Positions 25,397-34,126 are shown, counted from the first letter of the stretch. The stretch: DNA of 64,000 nt from Janthinobacterium sp. J1-1 (GCF_030944405.1 NZ_CP132339.1:620001-684000), one strand, 5' to 3'. Numbers and translations: made by a program. Notes: generated from the sequence alone by a model not told the origin.

Positions 25397-25702
25397 ATGC
25401 TGATACTCATGTTGATCTGCGCCTTCCTGGTACTTTGCCTGCTGTACGGCATGTATGCCAGCGCGCGCTCCGTTGCCCGTGGCGCTGGGCATATTCGCTC
25501 CCAGGTGATGCCAAATCCAGCGGCGGTGACGCCAGCGGAAACGGACCTTGATGCACCGCTGCCCAAGTTTCATGCGTGCTACCAATCCCGCATCGAAGAA
25601 TTGCGTGCCTTGTTTGCCTTGTTCCAGAGCGGCGCATTGACGCAAGCCGAGTTCGAGCAGGCCAAACGGCATCTGCTTGCCAAGATGACGGCGCTGTCCT
25701 GA
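25397..25702 (+). CDS. Small membrane protein with C-terminal SHOCT-like motif
   Basis: A 101-residue protein. Residues 1-23 form one transmembrane helix (MLILMLICAFLVLCLLYGMY). A polar linker rich in Ala/Pro follows, and the last 35 residues (EELRALFALFQSGALTQAEFEQAKRHLLAK) fit the SHOCT pattern, a short helix pair thought to mediate oligomerisation. It lies between the WYL regulator and the large hydrophobic protein, 33 bp before the latter. Its job is unknown; the topology suggests a membrane-bound adaptor or anchor. Confidence 0.75.
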   Translation: MLILMLICAFLVLCLLYGMYASARSVARGAGHIRSQVMPNPAAVTPAETDLDAPLPKFHACYQSRIEELRALFALFQSGALTQAEFEQAKRHLLAKMTALS

Positions 25703-25735
25703 GCCGTTTCCATTGATTGTTTTTACATTAAGCGC

Positions 25736-27325
25736 ATGAATGCCATGACTTCCTTGATTTTCACCGCCGACGACAACGACAAAGAGCGACAGGCATCGCA
25801 CCGTGACGAGATCCGCCATGACGTCCTGCGCACCGGCGTGGCGCTGTCCGCCAACGAAATCGTCGGCCGCTTTGGCAGTGCCAATGCTGAATTCATCAAG
25901 GGCTATCGCGGCATCGACCATGCAACAGGGCAGACGTTTGCCAAAAGCCTCGCCGGCATCTCGAAGTACAAGGTCAGTAGCGAGTCGGCGGAGATGGCAA
26001 AGAGCAATCTCAAGCAGCAGGCGGGCTTTTCCGCCGAGGTCGCTTCCACCAGCCGCGACAATGCAGAAGCCATCATTGGCGGCTCGAAGATCCGTATCAC
26101 GCGCAGCGATGACTTGCCACAGTATGGCAAGAACCATAACGTCGTCGATCGCGTGCAGATGCTGGACGGTCAGATTATCGAGGGCTCGCAGACGCAGATG
26201 AAATTCGTCGGCAATCGCGACAAGCTCTTGAATGATATCGCCGGTGATGATGGCAAATTTGCGCGCTATCGTGGCGTGAAACTCGAGTTGCCGTCTGAGC
26301 AGTACGAGGGCGCCAGGGAGTTTTGCCAGCAACGTGCGCGGCAGTTGCGTAAGGACGCGCAAACAGTGGAGCAGCTTGGCAAGTCCGAGGTTGCTGCCAA
26401 GCTGCGTCGTGAAGCGCAGAACTACGAGCAGTTGGCCGAGCAGGTCACCGACAGTGGCCTGACCAGTGGCGATGCCCTGTTTTACCGCACTGATCCGGGA
26501 GTTGCCACACTGCGCGATATCGCGGTGACCAGCCACCGTGCCGGTATCGAGGGTGCGAGGTGCGGCGCGGTCATCGGTGGCTGCATTTCGCTGTTGAGCA
26601 ATTCGTTTGCTGTCGCCCAGGGCAGGGTGCAAGTGGGCAGCGCCATGGCGCGGGTAGGGCAGGACGTCGCCAAGTCCGCTGCTATCGGGTATGGAACGGC
26701 TGCGCTCGGCGCAGCCATCAAGGGCGGCATGCAGCAATCCGGCCAGCAAACGCTGCGTGGGCTGGCTAATAGCAGCGCCCCCACGCTGGTGGTCAATATC
26801 TGCCTGTCGCTCGGCAGCTCCATCAAGCGCTATGTCCATGGCGAGATCAGCGAAAGCGAATTGCTGGCCGAAGTGGGGGAAAAGGGCGCAGGGATGTTAT
26901 CGAGCGGCATGATGGCCGCGCTTGGACAGATTGCGATTCCCATCCCGTTTGTCGGCGCGGCCATCGGTGGCATGGTTGGCTATACGCTCTCGTCGATTTT
27001 TTATCAGAGTGCACTCGATGCCGCCAAAGGAGCGGAACAGTCGCGCGTCAATCTCGAACGCGTACGAGCCATCGAAACGGACGCGCGTGCGCAGATCGCC
27101 GAACAGCAGGCCGCGCTCGATGCCTTTGTGCGAACAGAAATGTCGCAGTTGCACCAGGAAACGCAGCAATTGTTTTTAGCCATCAGCGTGGTTGGTGCCG
27201 GCAGCGTCGATCAGCTGGCGCAGGCCATCAATCACTATGCGGGCTTGCTGGGCAAGCAGCTGCAATTTGCATCGCAGGCCGAGTTTGATGACTTCATGCT
27301 GTCGGATCAGCCTTTGCAGCTGTAA
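25736..27325 (+). CDS. Unknown 529-residue protein with glycine-rich hydrophobic segments and coiled coil
   Basis: I do not recognise this family. The N-terminal half (1-260) is soluble, with helical charged segments such as ARQLRKDAQTVEQLGKSEVAA. Three hydrophobic, small-residue-rich stretches follow: about 268-293 (GARCGAVIGGCISLLSNS), 315-333 (AAIGYGTAALGAAIKGG) and 391-420 (IPIPFVGAAIGGMVGYTLSS); the last resembles a glycine zipper able to enter membranes. A coiled coil (about 429-480) and a short helical tail close it. There is no signal peptide and no nuclease, NTPase or protease motif. It shares its layout, though no obvious sequence identity, with the 331-residue protein two genes on. 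Start at ATG 25736; ATG 25745 is possible. Confidence 0.8.
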   Translation: MNAMTSLIFTADDNDKERQASHRDEIRHDVLRTGVALSANEIVGRFGSANAEFIKGYRGIDHATGQTFAKSLAGISKYKVSSESAEMAKSNLKQQAGFSAEVASTSRDNAEAIIGGSKIRITRSDDLPQYGKNHNVVDRVQMLDGQIIEGSQTQMKFVGNRDKLLNDIAGDDGKFARYRGVKLELPSEQYEGAREFCQQRARQLRKDAQTVEQLGKSEVAAKLRREAQNYEQLAEQVTDSGLTSGDALFYRTDPGVATLRDIAVTSHRAGIEGARCGAVIGGCISLLSNSFAVAQGRVQVGSAMARVGQDVAKSAAIGYGTAALGAAIKGGMQQSGQQTLRGLANSSAPTLVVNICLSLGSSIKRYVHGEISESELLAEVGEKGAGMLSSGMMAALGQIAIPIPFVGAAIGGMVGYTLSSIFYQSALDAAKGAEQSRVNLERVRAIETDARAQIAEQQAALDAFVRTEMSQLHQETQQLFLAISVVGAGSVDQLAQAINHYAGLLGKQLQFASQAEFDDFMLSDQPLQL

Positions 27326-27370
27326 ACACAACTCTATTACCACTTTTATTTTCTCAGATCGGAGTAATAC

Positions 27371-28021
27371 ATGTTACTGAAGCAGTTATCCGTAGACGAT
27401 AGACGAGATTTTCTCTGTATTGCTGAACTGTTGAGTATTGCTGACAAGCCTGTGTCACGGGTAGGAAAACATGGCCTGACGATCCCTTCAGATGCTCTAC
27501 TCAAAGCAGCAATGGGACCTGTTCTTTCCATGTTCATGAAGAAAACACCTTCAAAAACAATTCCCGCAGGCACAATTTCCGCCATTCAGCGCAATGAGCG
27601 TGAATCGATGGCAATGGCCGAGCTTATCTATGCGTGTGGAAAAGAAACCGACGGAAAAATAGATGGCACGCCAGATCGGATGGAGCGCAAGGGTATTGAG
27701 TGGTCCTTGGTCAAGCGCATCGGCAGACTTCCCATTGAGACTGCCGAAGAGCCAGCCGCCCGTGCGACGGTCGCGCTTGATGTGCTGCGTGAGTTGCTTA
27801 AAGATAGAAAGGCACCCGTGCCATCCGTACCAAAACTGATGCTGTTTGAGCTGATGTTGTTTGCATTGACCAAGGGCAGCATCTCCAGTATCGAATGGCA
27901 GTTGCTCAACGAATTCAGCCATCACCATCAGTTGGAAAACCATATCTTCAACGATCTGTTGGAACGGGCGGAATTTACGCACCGCGAAGCTCAGAAAACC
28001 CTCGCCATCATTCTCGAATAA
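27371..28021 (+). CDS. Unknown protein with C-terminal TerB-like helical domain
   Basis: A 216-residue soluble protein. The C-terminal third from about 155 (LFELMLFALTKGSISSIEW, then LLNEFSHHHQLENHIFNDLL) has the spacing of TerB-like domains, where a small helical bundle carries a conserved loop; the acidic metal-binding residues of true TerB are mostly replaced here. The N-terminal part is rich in Lys and Met and matches nothing I know. The gene is the AT-richest of the operon. ATG 27371 has a GGAG eleven bases upstream. TerB-like domains recur in phage-defence and tellurite-resistance clusters, which is why it is notable; the assignment is a pattern match by eye. Confidence 0.7.
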   Translation: MLLKQLSVDDRRDFLCIAELLSIADKPVSRVGKHGLTIPSDALLKAAMGPVLSMFMKKTPSKTIPAGTISAIQRNERESMAMAELIYACGKETDGKIDGTPDRMERKGIEWSLVKRIGRLPIETAEEPAARATVALDVLRELLKDRKAPVPSVPKLMLFELMLFALTKGSISSIEWQLLNEFSHHHQLENHIFNDLLERAEFTHREAQKTLAIILE

Positions 28022-28031
28022 GGAGTTCACT

Positions 28032-29027
28032 ATGGCTGTTCCACTTCTTCTTGGCGTGCCCGCCGCCGCTACTGCCTTGTATGGCATCTACAAAAGTGTC
28101 AATGGCGTCATGGATCAGAATAAGGCAAGCAACCTTAATACTGACGCGAAGTCAATGGCTGATGCCGCAAACGAGCGCGTGGACCGGCAGCGCAAGGATA
28201 CCAACGCAGTGCTGGAAGATTACGGCACGCGCAAGCTGCGAGCCTTTAACGGCGTTATCGCCGATTTTATCGCCACCTTCGGACGCCTGAAGAATGTGGA
28301 TGTAGTCAATACACCTGAACTGGATAAGCTCAATCTGGGCGATTTTTCCAGCGTCGGACTGCAAGGATTGAAAGACGATTACGCATTGCTGAAAAGTTCC
28401 GGCCTGGGCCTGGGTTCCGGACTCGGTGGTGGTGCGGCCTTGGCATTCGGCGCGTACAACGGCACCATGCTGCTGGCCACCGCCAGCACGGGCACGGCCA
28501 TCTCTACACTGAGTGGTGTGACGGCGACCAATGCAACGCTGGCATGGCTGGGCGGCGGCTCCATCGCTGCCGGTGGTGGCGGCATGGCGCTCGGCACCAT
28601 GGTACTCGGGGCCGTGGCGATCGGGCCGGCACTGGCCATCTTCGGGCATATAGTCGGCAACAAAGGCGAAGAAGCACTGAATAATGCGCGCAGCAATCTG
28701 GAAATGGCCAGGACGGTGCGTGACCAGGCCGAGGTCATGTTCAAGAAGCTGGAAGCCATTGCGCGCGTATCGGCACTGGCCAATACGACGTTTTCAAAAG
28801 TCAGCTCGCAACTGCGGCGTGCCGTGGGCGATCTCGGGCGTGTCATCGACAGCCATGGCGAGAACTATCAGCGTATGCCGGAAGAGGCGCACGAAGTGGT
28901 CATGCGGTCAGTCAAATTTGCGCAATTGCTGAAGGCCATGATCGATACGCCTATCCTGGACAAGGATGGCAATCTGGTGCTGTCGACCGAGAAACGGATC
29001 GCTGAAATCGCCACGCTGGCGCCTTGA
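28032..29027 (+). CDS. Unknown 331-residue glycine-zipper protein
   Basis: N-terminal residues 1-30 are weakly hydrophobic (MAVPLLLGVPAAATALYGIY), followed by a helical region to about 120. Residues 123-206 are very rich in Gly and Ala with long hydrophobic runs (LAWLGGGSIAAGGGGMALG and VLGAVAIGPALAIFGHIVG), a glycine-zipper pattern suited to membrane insertion or tight helix packing. A coiled coil (about 212-245) and a helical tail follow. I have seen this Gly-rich core in proteins labelled only hypothetical or chemotaxis protein; no function is established to my knowledge. AAGGAG precedes ATG 28032 and the gap to the TerB-like gene is 10 bp, so the two are cotranslated. Confidence 0.78.
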   Translation: MAVPLLLGVPAAATALYGIYKSVNGVMDQNKASNLNTDAKSMADAANERVDRQRKDTNAVLEDYGTRKLRAFNGVIADFIATFGRLKNVDVVNTPELDKLNLGDFSSVGLQGLKDDYALLKSSGLGLGSGLGGGAALAFGAYNGTMLLATASTGTAISTLSGVTATNATLAWLGGGSIAAGGGGMALGTMVLGAVAIGPALAIFGHIVGNKGEEALNNARSNLEMARTVRDQAEVMFKKLEAIARVSALANTTFSKVSSQLRRAVGDLGRVIDSHGENYQRMPEEAHEVVMRSVKFAQLLKAMIDTPILDKDGNLVLSTEKRIAEIATLAP

Positions 29028-29041
29028 GCAAGGCTGCCGCG

Positions 29042-29347
29042 ATGACCACGCATGTCCTGCGGCGCGATACGGGGGTGCCGCGCCAGGAGTTCCCCTGCAA
29101 CCAGTGCGGTTTGTGTTGCCAGCATGTGGACCTGGCTGCGGAAACCAGCTTTCTCGACCGTGGCGACGGCGTGTGCCGGCATTACGATGAGGCGGCCAGG
29201 GCGTGCACGATTTATGCGCAGCGCCCGGACATTTGCAGGGTGGAGCTGCATTACGATACCCACTACGCAGGTCGTTGTACTTGGGATGAGTTTGTCGCCT
29301 TGAATCTGCAGGCATGTGCCGCGCTGGCCGCTATGGACGGGGCCTGA
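29042..29347 (+). CDS. YkgJ family cysteine cluster protein
   Basis: A 101-residue protein with the CxxCxxCC box (FPCNQCGLCCQHV) and later Cys residues (VCRHYDEAARACTIYAQRPDICR), the pattern of the putative zinc- or iron-chelating YkgJ family (UPF0153). The biochemical role is unknown. ATG 29042 has an AGG nine bases upstream. A TTG at 29024 is also in frame and would overlap the previous stop (TTGA), coupling it to the accessory operon. Its high GC content is like the core genome, so it may instead be the first native gene after the island. Confidence 0.85.
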   Translation: MTTHVLRRDTGVPRQEFPCNQCGLCCQHVDLAAETSFLDRGDGVCRHYDEAARACTIYAQRPDICRVELHYDTHYAGRCTWDEFVALNLQACAALAAMDGA

Positions 29348-29441
29348 CATGTGACCGAGCGTTGAGAAGATGTAATGTGCGCGCGGCGGTTGATGCTATT
29401 GTGCTTGCTTTCCCGACAAGGGCTACCTGGAGCGCCAGCAC

Positions 29442-30590
29442 ATGCCGCAGCATCTACCGAAAAAAATCCTGATCCTCAGCGTCTCGGCCGGGGCCGGCCA
29501 CATGCGCGCGGCGCAAGCCATCGAGTCCTATGCGACGCGCGATGATGGCCAGGGGCCGCGCGCCATCGCCAGCCATCTCGATGTGATGCAATTTGTCACA
29601 CCCGCGTTTCGCAAGATGTACACGGATTTTTATATCAAGCTGGTCAACAAGGCCCCGGCGCTATGGGGCTATCTGTACCACGCCACCCACGATGCGCCGA
29701 AGGACAGCACCATGCAGCGCCTGCGCCGCGGCGTCGAGCGCCTCAATACGCGCGCCCTGATGGCGCAGATCGCCGCCTTTGCGCCCGACGCCATCATCTG
29801 CACGCACTTCCTGCCGGCCGAACTGCTGTCGCGCGCGCTGCGCGAACGCCAGCTGGCCTGCCCGGTATGGGTGCAGGTGACGGACTTCGACCTGCACCGC
29901 ATGTGGGTGCACGATCATATGCAGGGCTATTTCGCGGCCACCGACGAAGTGGCGTTCCGCATGCGCCACGAGGGGATCGCCGCCGAACGCATCCACGTCA
30001 CGGGCATCCCCGTGATGCCGGCGTTTGCCAGGGCGCCGGACCGCGCGCAGTGCGCCCAGGCGTTCGGACTGGACCCGCAACGCAAGACCATTTTGCTGAT
30101 GGGCGGCGGCGCGGGCCTGGGCAGCCTGGACACCATCGCCGCGCGCCTGCTGGCGCTGGCGGGCGATTTCCAGCTGATCGTGCTGGCCGGGAAAAACGCG
30201 GCGGTGCTGGCGGCGCTGCAGAAGCTGGCCGCACAGTATCCGGGCCGCCTGCTGGCGCAGGGTTTTACCAGCGAAGTGGAGCGGCTGATGGCCTGCGCCG
30301 ACCTGGTGATCACCAAGCCGGGCGGCCTGACCACTTCCGAATGCCTGGCACTGGGCCTGCCGATGATCGTCAACTCGCCGATTCCCGGCCAGGAAGAACG
30401 CAATGCCGACTATCTGCTGGAGCAGGGCGTGGCGCTGAAAGCATTTGACGGCGTGACCCTGGAATACCGCGTGCGCCATCTGCTGGACCATCCTGAGCAG
30501 CTGCAGGCGATGCGCGCAAGAGCCCTGGCGCTGGGCCGCCCGCGCGCCGCGCTGGACGTGCTGGCGCAGGTGCTGGGCACGCAGGCATGA
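29442..30590 (+). CDS. MGDG synthase-like glycosyltransferase
   Basis: A 382-residue GT28-type enzyme. The N-terminal half has the MGDG_synth signature (ILSVSAGAGHMRAAQAIESY, then VQVTDFDLHRMWVH), and the C-terminal half the nucleotide-sugar binding fold with LLMGGGAGLGSL, DLVITKPGGLTTSECLALGLPMI and IPGQEERNADYL. Relatives transfer sugars to diacylglycerol or resemble MurG. It heads a four-gene operon in which each start overlaps the previous stop (ATGA), so the products probably work together at the envelope, perhaps making a glycolipid. ATG 29442 with GGAG at 29429-29432. Confidence 0.9.
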   Translation: MPQHLPKKILILSVSAGAGHMRAAQAIESYATRDDGQGPRAIASHLDVMQFVTPAFRKMYTDFYIKLVNKAPALWGYLYHATHDAPKDSTMQRLRRGVERLNTRALMAQIAAFAPDAIICTHFLPAELLSRALRERQLACPVWVQVTDFDLHRMWVHDHMQGYFAATDEVAFRMRHEGIAAERIHVTGIPVMPAFARAPDRAQCAQAFGLDPQRKTILLMGGGAGLGSLDTIAARLLALAGDFQLIVLAGKNAAVLAALQKLAAQYPGRLLAQGFTSEVERLMACADLVITKPGGLTTSECLALGLPMIVNSPIPGQEERNADYLLEQGVALKAFDGVTLEYRVRHLLDHPEQLQAMRARALALGRPRAALDVLAQVLGTQA

Positions 30591-31069
30591 CGGCCAGCGT
30601 CGTCAAGCCGTGGCAGATTGCGCTGACCGTGGCCTGGGTCGCCCTGCTGGGCCTGTTTTTTGCGCAGGTCGAGATCCAGATCGAAGGCGCGGCCGGCTGG
30701 GCGGCCAACCTGCCCACCTGGCGCATCGAGCATCACTGGCTGCTCGATATCTTCTGGGGCGGCCGGCCGATGACCGGGTACCATGCCTGGGTGTTTCCGT
30801 TTGTGGCGCTGTTTTTTCATTTTCCGCTGCTGTTCCTGGCGCAGTGGTCGTGGCGCCTGGAGGCGCGCGCCATCGGCTGCATCATGCTGTTCTGGGTGAT
30901 TGAGGATTATCTGTGGTTCGTCATGAATCCCGCCTATGGCGTGGCGCATTTCAGCCCGGCGCATATCGCCTGGCACAAGCACTGGATATTATTTGCGCCG
31001 ACCGATTACTGGGTCTCGCTGCTGGCGGCCAGCGTGCTGCTGTTCTTTTCTTACCGGAGAAAGCCATGA
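30587..31069 (+). CDS. Four-helix inner membrane protein of unknown function
   Basis: A 160-residue protein with four predicted membrane helices (starting AWVALLGLFFAQV, FPFVALFFHFPLLFLAQW, AIGCIMLFWVIEDYLWFV and VSLLAASVLLFFSY) and several conserved-looking His/Trp residues between them (IEHHWLLDIFWGG, AHIAWHKHWILF). It overlaps the glycosyltransferase by four bases and the phosphatase by four. I do not recognise the family; it may be a lipid-phase enzyme or partner of the glycosyltransferase. Confidence 0.85.
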   Translation: MTASVVKPWQIALTVAWVALLGLFFAQVEIQIEGAAGWAANLPTWRIEHHWLLDIFWGGRPMTGYHAWVFPFVALFFHFPLLFLAQWSWRLEARAIGCIMLFWVIEDYLWFVMNPAYGVAHFSPAHIAWHKHWILFAPTDYWVSLLAASVLLFFSYRRKP

Positions 31070-31647
31070 TCCGTATTCCTGCCGGGCTGCTGGCGCTGTC
31101 CCTCGGCCTGATGATGGCGCCGGCGGGCGCCCAAACTCCCGCTTCGCCCGCGCGCAATCCCGACTGGGCCACGCGCCTGCCGCATGTGTCGAACCTGCAC
31201 CAGGTCACGCCTGCCTTGTACCGCAGCGCGCGGCTTGACAGCGTCGATGTGGCGCAGTTGCAGGCGCTGGGCGTGAAAACCGTGATCAGCCTGCGCTCGT
31301 TCCACTCCGATACCGACCTGCTCAAGGACAGCGGCATCCGCACCGTGCGCATACCGATCAATACCTGGGCCATCCGCGACCGCCACGTGGTCGAAGCCAT
31401 GCGCAGCATCCGCGCCGCCGAACAGGATGGCCCGGTGCTGCTGCATTGCCTGCACGGCGCCGACCGTACCGGCATGATGACAGCCATGTACCGCATGCTG
31501 TACCAGGGCTGGCCGCGCGACAAGGCCATCGACGAACTGAAAAACGGCGGTTACGGCTACCACGCGGTGTGGCGAAATATCGAAAAATACCTCAAGCGCG
31601 TCGACGTGGACGCCATCCGCGCGCAGATCGACCAGGGAACGCCATGA
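31066..31647 (+). CDS. Exported dual-specificity/tyrosine phosphatase-like protein
   Basis: A 193-residue protein with an N-terminal signal peptide (IRIPAGLLALSLGLMMAPAGAQ) and the cysteine phosphatase loop LLHCLHGADRTGMM (CX5R with the expected His before Cys), preceded by LGVKTVISLRS and the WAIRDRHV segment. The fold matches periplasmic DSP/PTP proteins found near lipid-modifying genes. A lipid phosphate (as for PTPMT1-like enzymes) is at least as likely a substrate as a protein, given the glycolipid-type operon. Confidence 0.88.
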   Translation: MIRIPAGLLALSLGLMMAPAGAQTPASPARNPDWATRLPHVSNLHQVTPALYRSARLDSVDVAQLQALGVKTVISLRSFHSDTDLLKDSGIRTVRIPINTWAIRDRHVVEAMRSIRAAEQDGPVLLHCLHGADRTGMMTAMYRMLYQGWPRDKAIDELKNGGYGYHAVWRNIEKYLKRVDVDAIRAQIDQGTP

Positions 31648-32216
31648 AGACGATTTTGCTTAGCCTTGCCGCATGCGCGCCACTGATCGCGCTGGCCGCG
31701 CCCACTGTCAACCTGGTCGATATCAGCAAGTCCGGCGTGCCCGGCAAGACCTTTGCCGCCAGCACCAGCATGCCGGCCAGCGTGGCCAATGTCTGCGCGG
31801 CGATCCAGGATTTCGCCGCTTACCCGCAGTTCATGCCGAACGTCGATAAAATCAAGGTGGCGAACGCCGGCGGCGGCGCCTCGCTGGTCGATATCACCCT
31901 GAAACTGCCGATGGGGAAGATCAAGCAATACCGCCTGAAGATGACGCCGAAAGTCACGGACGCCTCCTGCCAGCTGGCCTGGAAGCTGGTGCCGATGGAA
32001 GGTCTGAAGCCGGATGACACCATCGCCGACACCAGCGGCTACTGGCAGCTGTCGCCCGACCCGCAGGACACCGGCGCCACTGCCATCAAATACCAGGTGT
32101 ACACCGATCCCGGCCCGGTGCCGATGGGCCTGGGCTGGATCGTCGACAGCATGAGCCGCGACAGCATTCCGAAGATGTTCGAGGCCTTGCGCGCGCGGGT
32201 GGCCGCGAAAAAATAA
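31644..32216 (+). CDS. Exported START/SRPBCC-domain protein
   Basis: A 190-residue protein with a signal peptide (MKTILLSLAACAPLIALA) and a START-like fold (polyketide cyclase/coenzyme Q-binding type): SMPASVANVCAAIQDFAAYPQFMPNVDKI is the usual first helix-grip segment. Such proteins bind hydrophobic ligands, so it may carry or sense the lipid made by the operon. It overlaps the phosphatase gene by four bases and is the last gene of the unit. Confidence 0.85.
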   Translation: MKTILLSLAACAPLIALAAPTVNLVDISKSGVPGKTFAASTSMPASVANVCAAIQDFAAYPQFMPNVDKIKVANAGGGASLVDITLKLPMGKIKQYRLKMTPKVTDASCQLAWKLVPMEGLKPDDTIADTSGYWQLSPDPQDTGATAIKYQVYTDPGPVPMGLGWIVDSMSRDSIPKMFEALRARVAAKK

Positions 32217-32302
32217 GGCCGGACCTGGCCTTCGGCTTGGTCACGCTGGCCCGCAAGTTCAGGCATGATTGCGATTCCAATCACGTTTTTCCGGAAATCC
32301 GC

Positions 32303-34114
32303 ATGGAACACCACAGCTTTTTACTGAATATCCTGTTTTACCTGGTCGCCGCCATCGTCACGGTGCCGCTGGCCAAGCGCCTGGGCATGGGCGCCGTGCT
32401 GGGCTACCTGGTGGCTGGCGTCGTCATCGGACCCTGGGGCCTGGGCCTGATCAACAACGTCGAAGTGATCCTCAGTTTTTCGGAGTTCGGCGTGGTGCTG
32501 CTGATGTTCCTGATCGGACTGGAACTGGAACCGAAGCGCTTGTGGCTGCTGCGCCGGCCCATCTTCGGCTGGGGCGGGGCGCAGGTGGCGGTGGTCAGCG
32601 CCGGTCTGTGCGCCGGCGCCATGGCGTTTGGCGTCGACTGGCGCACGGCGCTGGTGGCTGCCCTGGGCCTGTCGCTGTCGTCGACCGCCATCGTGCTGGC
32701 CACCCTGGGCGAGCGCAAACTGATGTCGACGCCGGCCGGCTCGGCCGGTTTTTCCATTTTGCTGTTCCAGGATATCGCCGCCATTCCCATGATCGCGCTG
32801 GTGCCGCTGCTGGGCGGCCTGGCCACGCACAGCGATGCGCCGGGCTGGCTGCGGGTGGTGAAACTGGTGGCCGTCTTGGGTGCGCTGGTGGTGGCCGGGC
32901 GTTTCCTGGTCAACCCGATTTTGCGCTTTATCGCCAAAACGGAATTGCGCGAAATTTTCACCGCCTTTGCGCTGATGCTGGTGATCGCCATCTGCGTGCT
33001 GATGGAATCGGTGGGCCTGTCGATGGCGCTGGGCACCTTTGTCGCCGGCGTGCTGCTGGCCGACTCCGAATACCGGCATGAACTGATCAGCGACCTGGAG
33101 CCGTTCAAGGGTTTGCTGCTGGGCCTGTTCTTTATCGCCGTGGGCATGTCGGTCGACTTCGGCGTGCTGCGCGCGCAGCCGCTGTTGATCCTGGCGCTGG
33201 TGGCGGGCCTGCTGGCAATCAAGATCGCGCTGCTGTATGGCCTGTCCAAACTGTTCGATATTCCGCGCGGCCAGCAGCTGTTCTTTGCGCTGCTGCTGTC
33301 GCAGGGCGGCGAGTTCGCCTTCGTGGTGTTCGCCACCGCGCTGGCCGCCCATGTGTTTACGCCCGAGACCAGCGCCGTGCTGGTGGTGGTGGTTACCGTG
33401 TCGATGGTGGCCACGCCCTTGCTGCTGCTGTTGCACGACAAGCTGGTGGCGCCGCGTCTGCGCAGCGATAAAAAACGCCGGCCCGACGACACCATCGAAG
33501 CGCAGGACAATCCCATCATGATCGCCGGCTTCGGCCGCTTCGGCCAGATCATCGGCCGCCTGCTGGCCGCCAACAAGATCGGCGTGACGGTGCTCGACCA
33601 CGACCCGGACCAGATCGACCTGCTGCGCAAGTTCGGCTTCAAGGTGTTTTATGGCGACGCCACGCGGGTCGACCTGCTGGTGGCGGCCGGCATTGAAAAG
33701 GCGAAAGCGCTGGTGATCGCCATCGATGACGTCGACGACAGCCTGGCGCTGGTCGACGCGGTGCGGCTGCGCCTGCCGCACCTGACCATCCTGGCGCGCG
33801 CGCGCAACGTCACGCATTACTATGAATTGATGAACCGGGGCGTGACCCTGATCGAGCGCGAGACCTTTGCCGCCGCGCTGCTGCTGGGCGAGCAGACCCT
33901 GCGCCAGGCGGGATTTTCCGCCGAGCGGGCCGAGCGCGCCGCCGCCATCTTCCGCACGCATAACCTGAAGACCCTGCTCGACGTGGCGCCGCACTTCCAG
34001 GACCAGCAAAAAGTGATGTCCCTCACGCGCAAGGCGCGCGAGGAACTGGAGGACATGTTCGAGAGCGATGCCGCCGCGTTTGCGGCGGAAGGAGAAAACG
34101 GTCGTCCCCGATGA
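32303..34114 (+). CDS. Kef-type monovalent cation:proton antiporter
   Basis: A 603-residue CPA2 antiporter. About twelve membrane helices (1-385) with the typical AVLGYLVAGVVIGPWGLGL start, LGLSLSSTAIVLATL, LLFQDIAAIPMI and FFIAVGMSVDFGVL, followed by a cytosolic RCK/TrkA-N domain (MIAGFGRFGQIIGRLLA, Rossmann GxGxxG, with VLDHDPDQIDLL) near 410-520. It most resembles KefB/KefC/YbaL, which export K+ in response to glutathione adducts or nucleotides. No KefF/KefG ancillary gene is next to it. ATG 32303 gives the usual N-terminus. Confidence 0.93.
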   Translation: MEHHSFLLNILFYLVAAIVTVPLAKRLGMGAVLGYLVAGVVIGPWGLGLINNVEVILSFSEFGVVLLMFLIGLELEPKRLWLLRRPIFGWGGAQVAVVSAGLCAGAMAFGVDWRTALVAALGLSLSSTAIVLATLGERKLMSTPAGSAGFSILLFQDIAAIPMIALVPLLGGLATHSDAPGWLRVVKLVAVLGALVVAGRFLVNPILRFIAKTELREIFTAFALMLVIAICVLMESVGLSMALGTFVAGVLLADSEYRHELISDLEPFKGLLLGLFFIAVGMSVDFGVLRAQPLLILALVAGLLAIKIALLYGLSKLFDIPRGQQLFFALLLSQGGEFAFVVFATALAAHVFTPETSAVLVVVVTVSMVATPLLLLLHDKLVAPRLRSDKKRRPDDTIEAQDNPIMIAGFGRFGQIIGRLLAANKIGVTVLDHDPDQIDLLRKFGFKVFYGDATRVDLLVAAGIEKAKALVIAIDDVDDSLALVDAVRLRLPHLTILARARNVTHYYELMNRGVTLIERETFAAALLLGEQTLRQAGFSAERAERAAAIFRTHNLKTLLDVAPHFQDQQKVMSLTRKAREELEDMFESDAAAFAAEGENGRPR

Positions 34115-34126
34115 TCGCCGTCGGGA

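Noticed and set aside
32321..34009. Long minus-strand frame rich in Gln and His opposite the antiporter gene
   Set aside because: Typical shadow of hydrophobic codons read in reverse; no start signal or domain.
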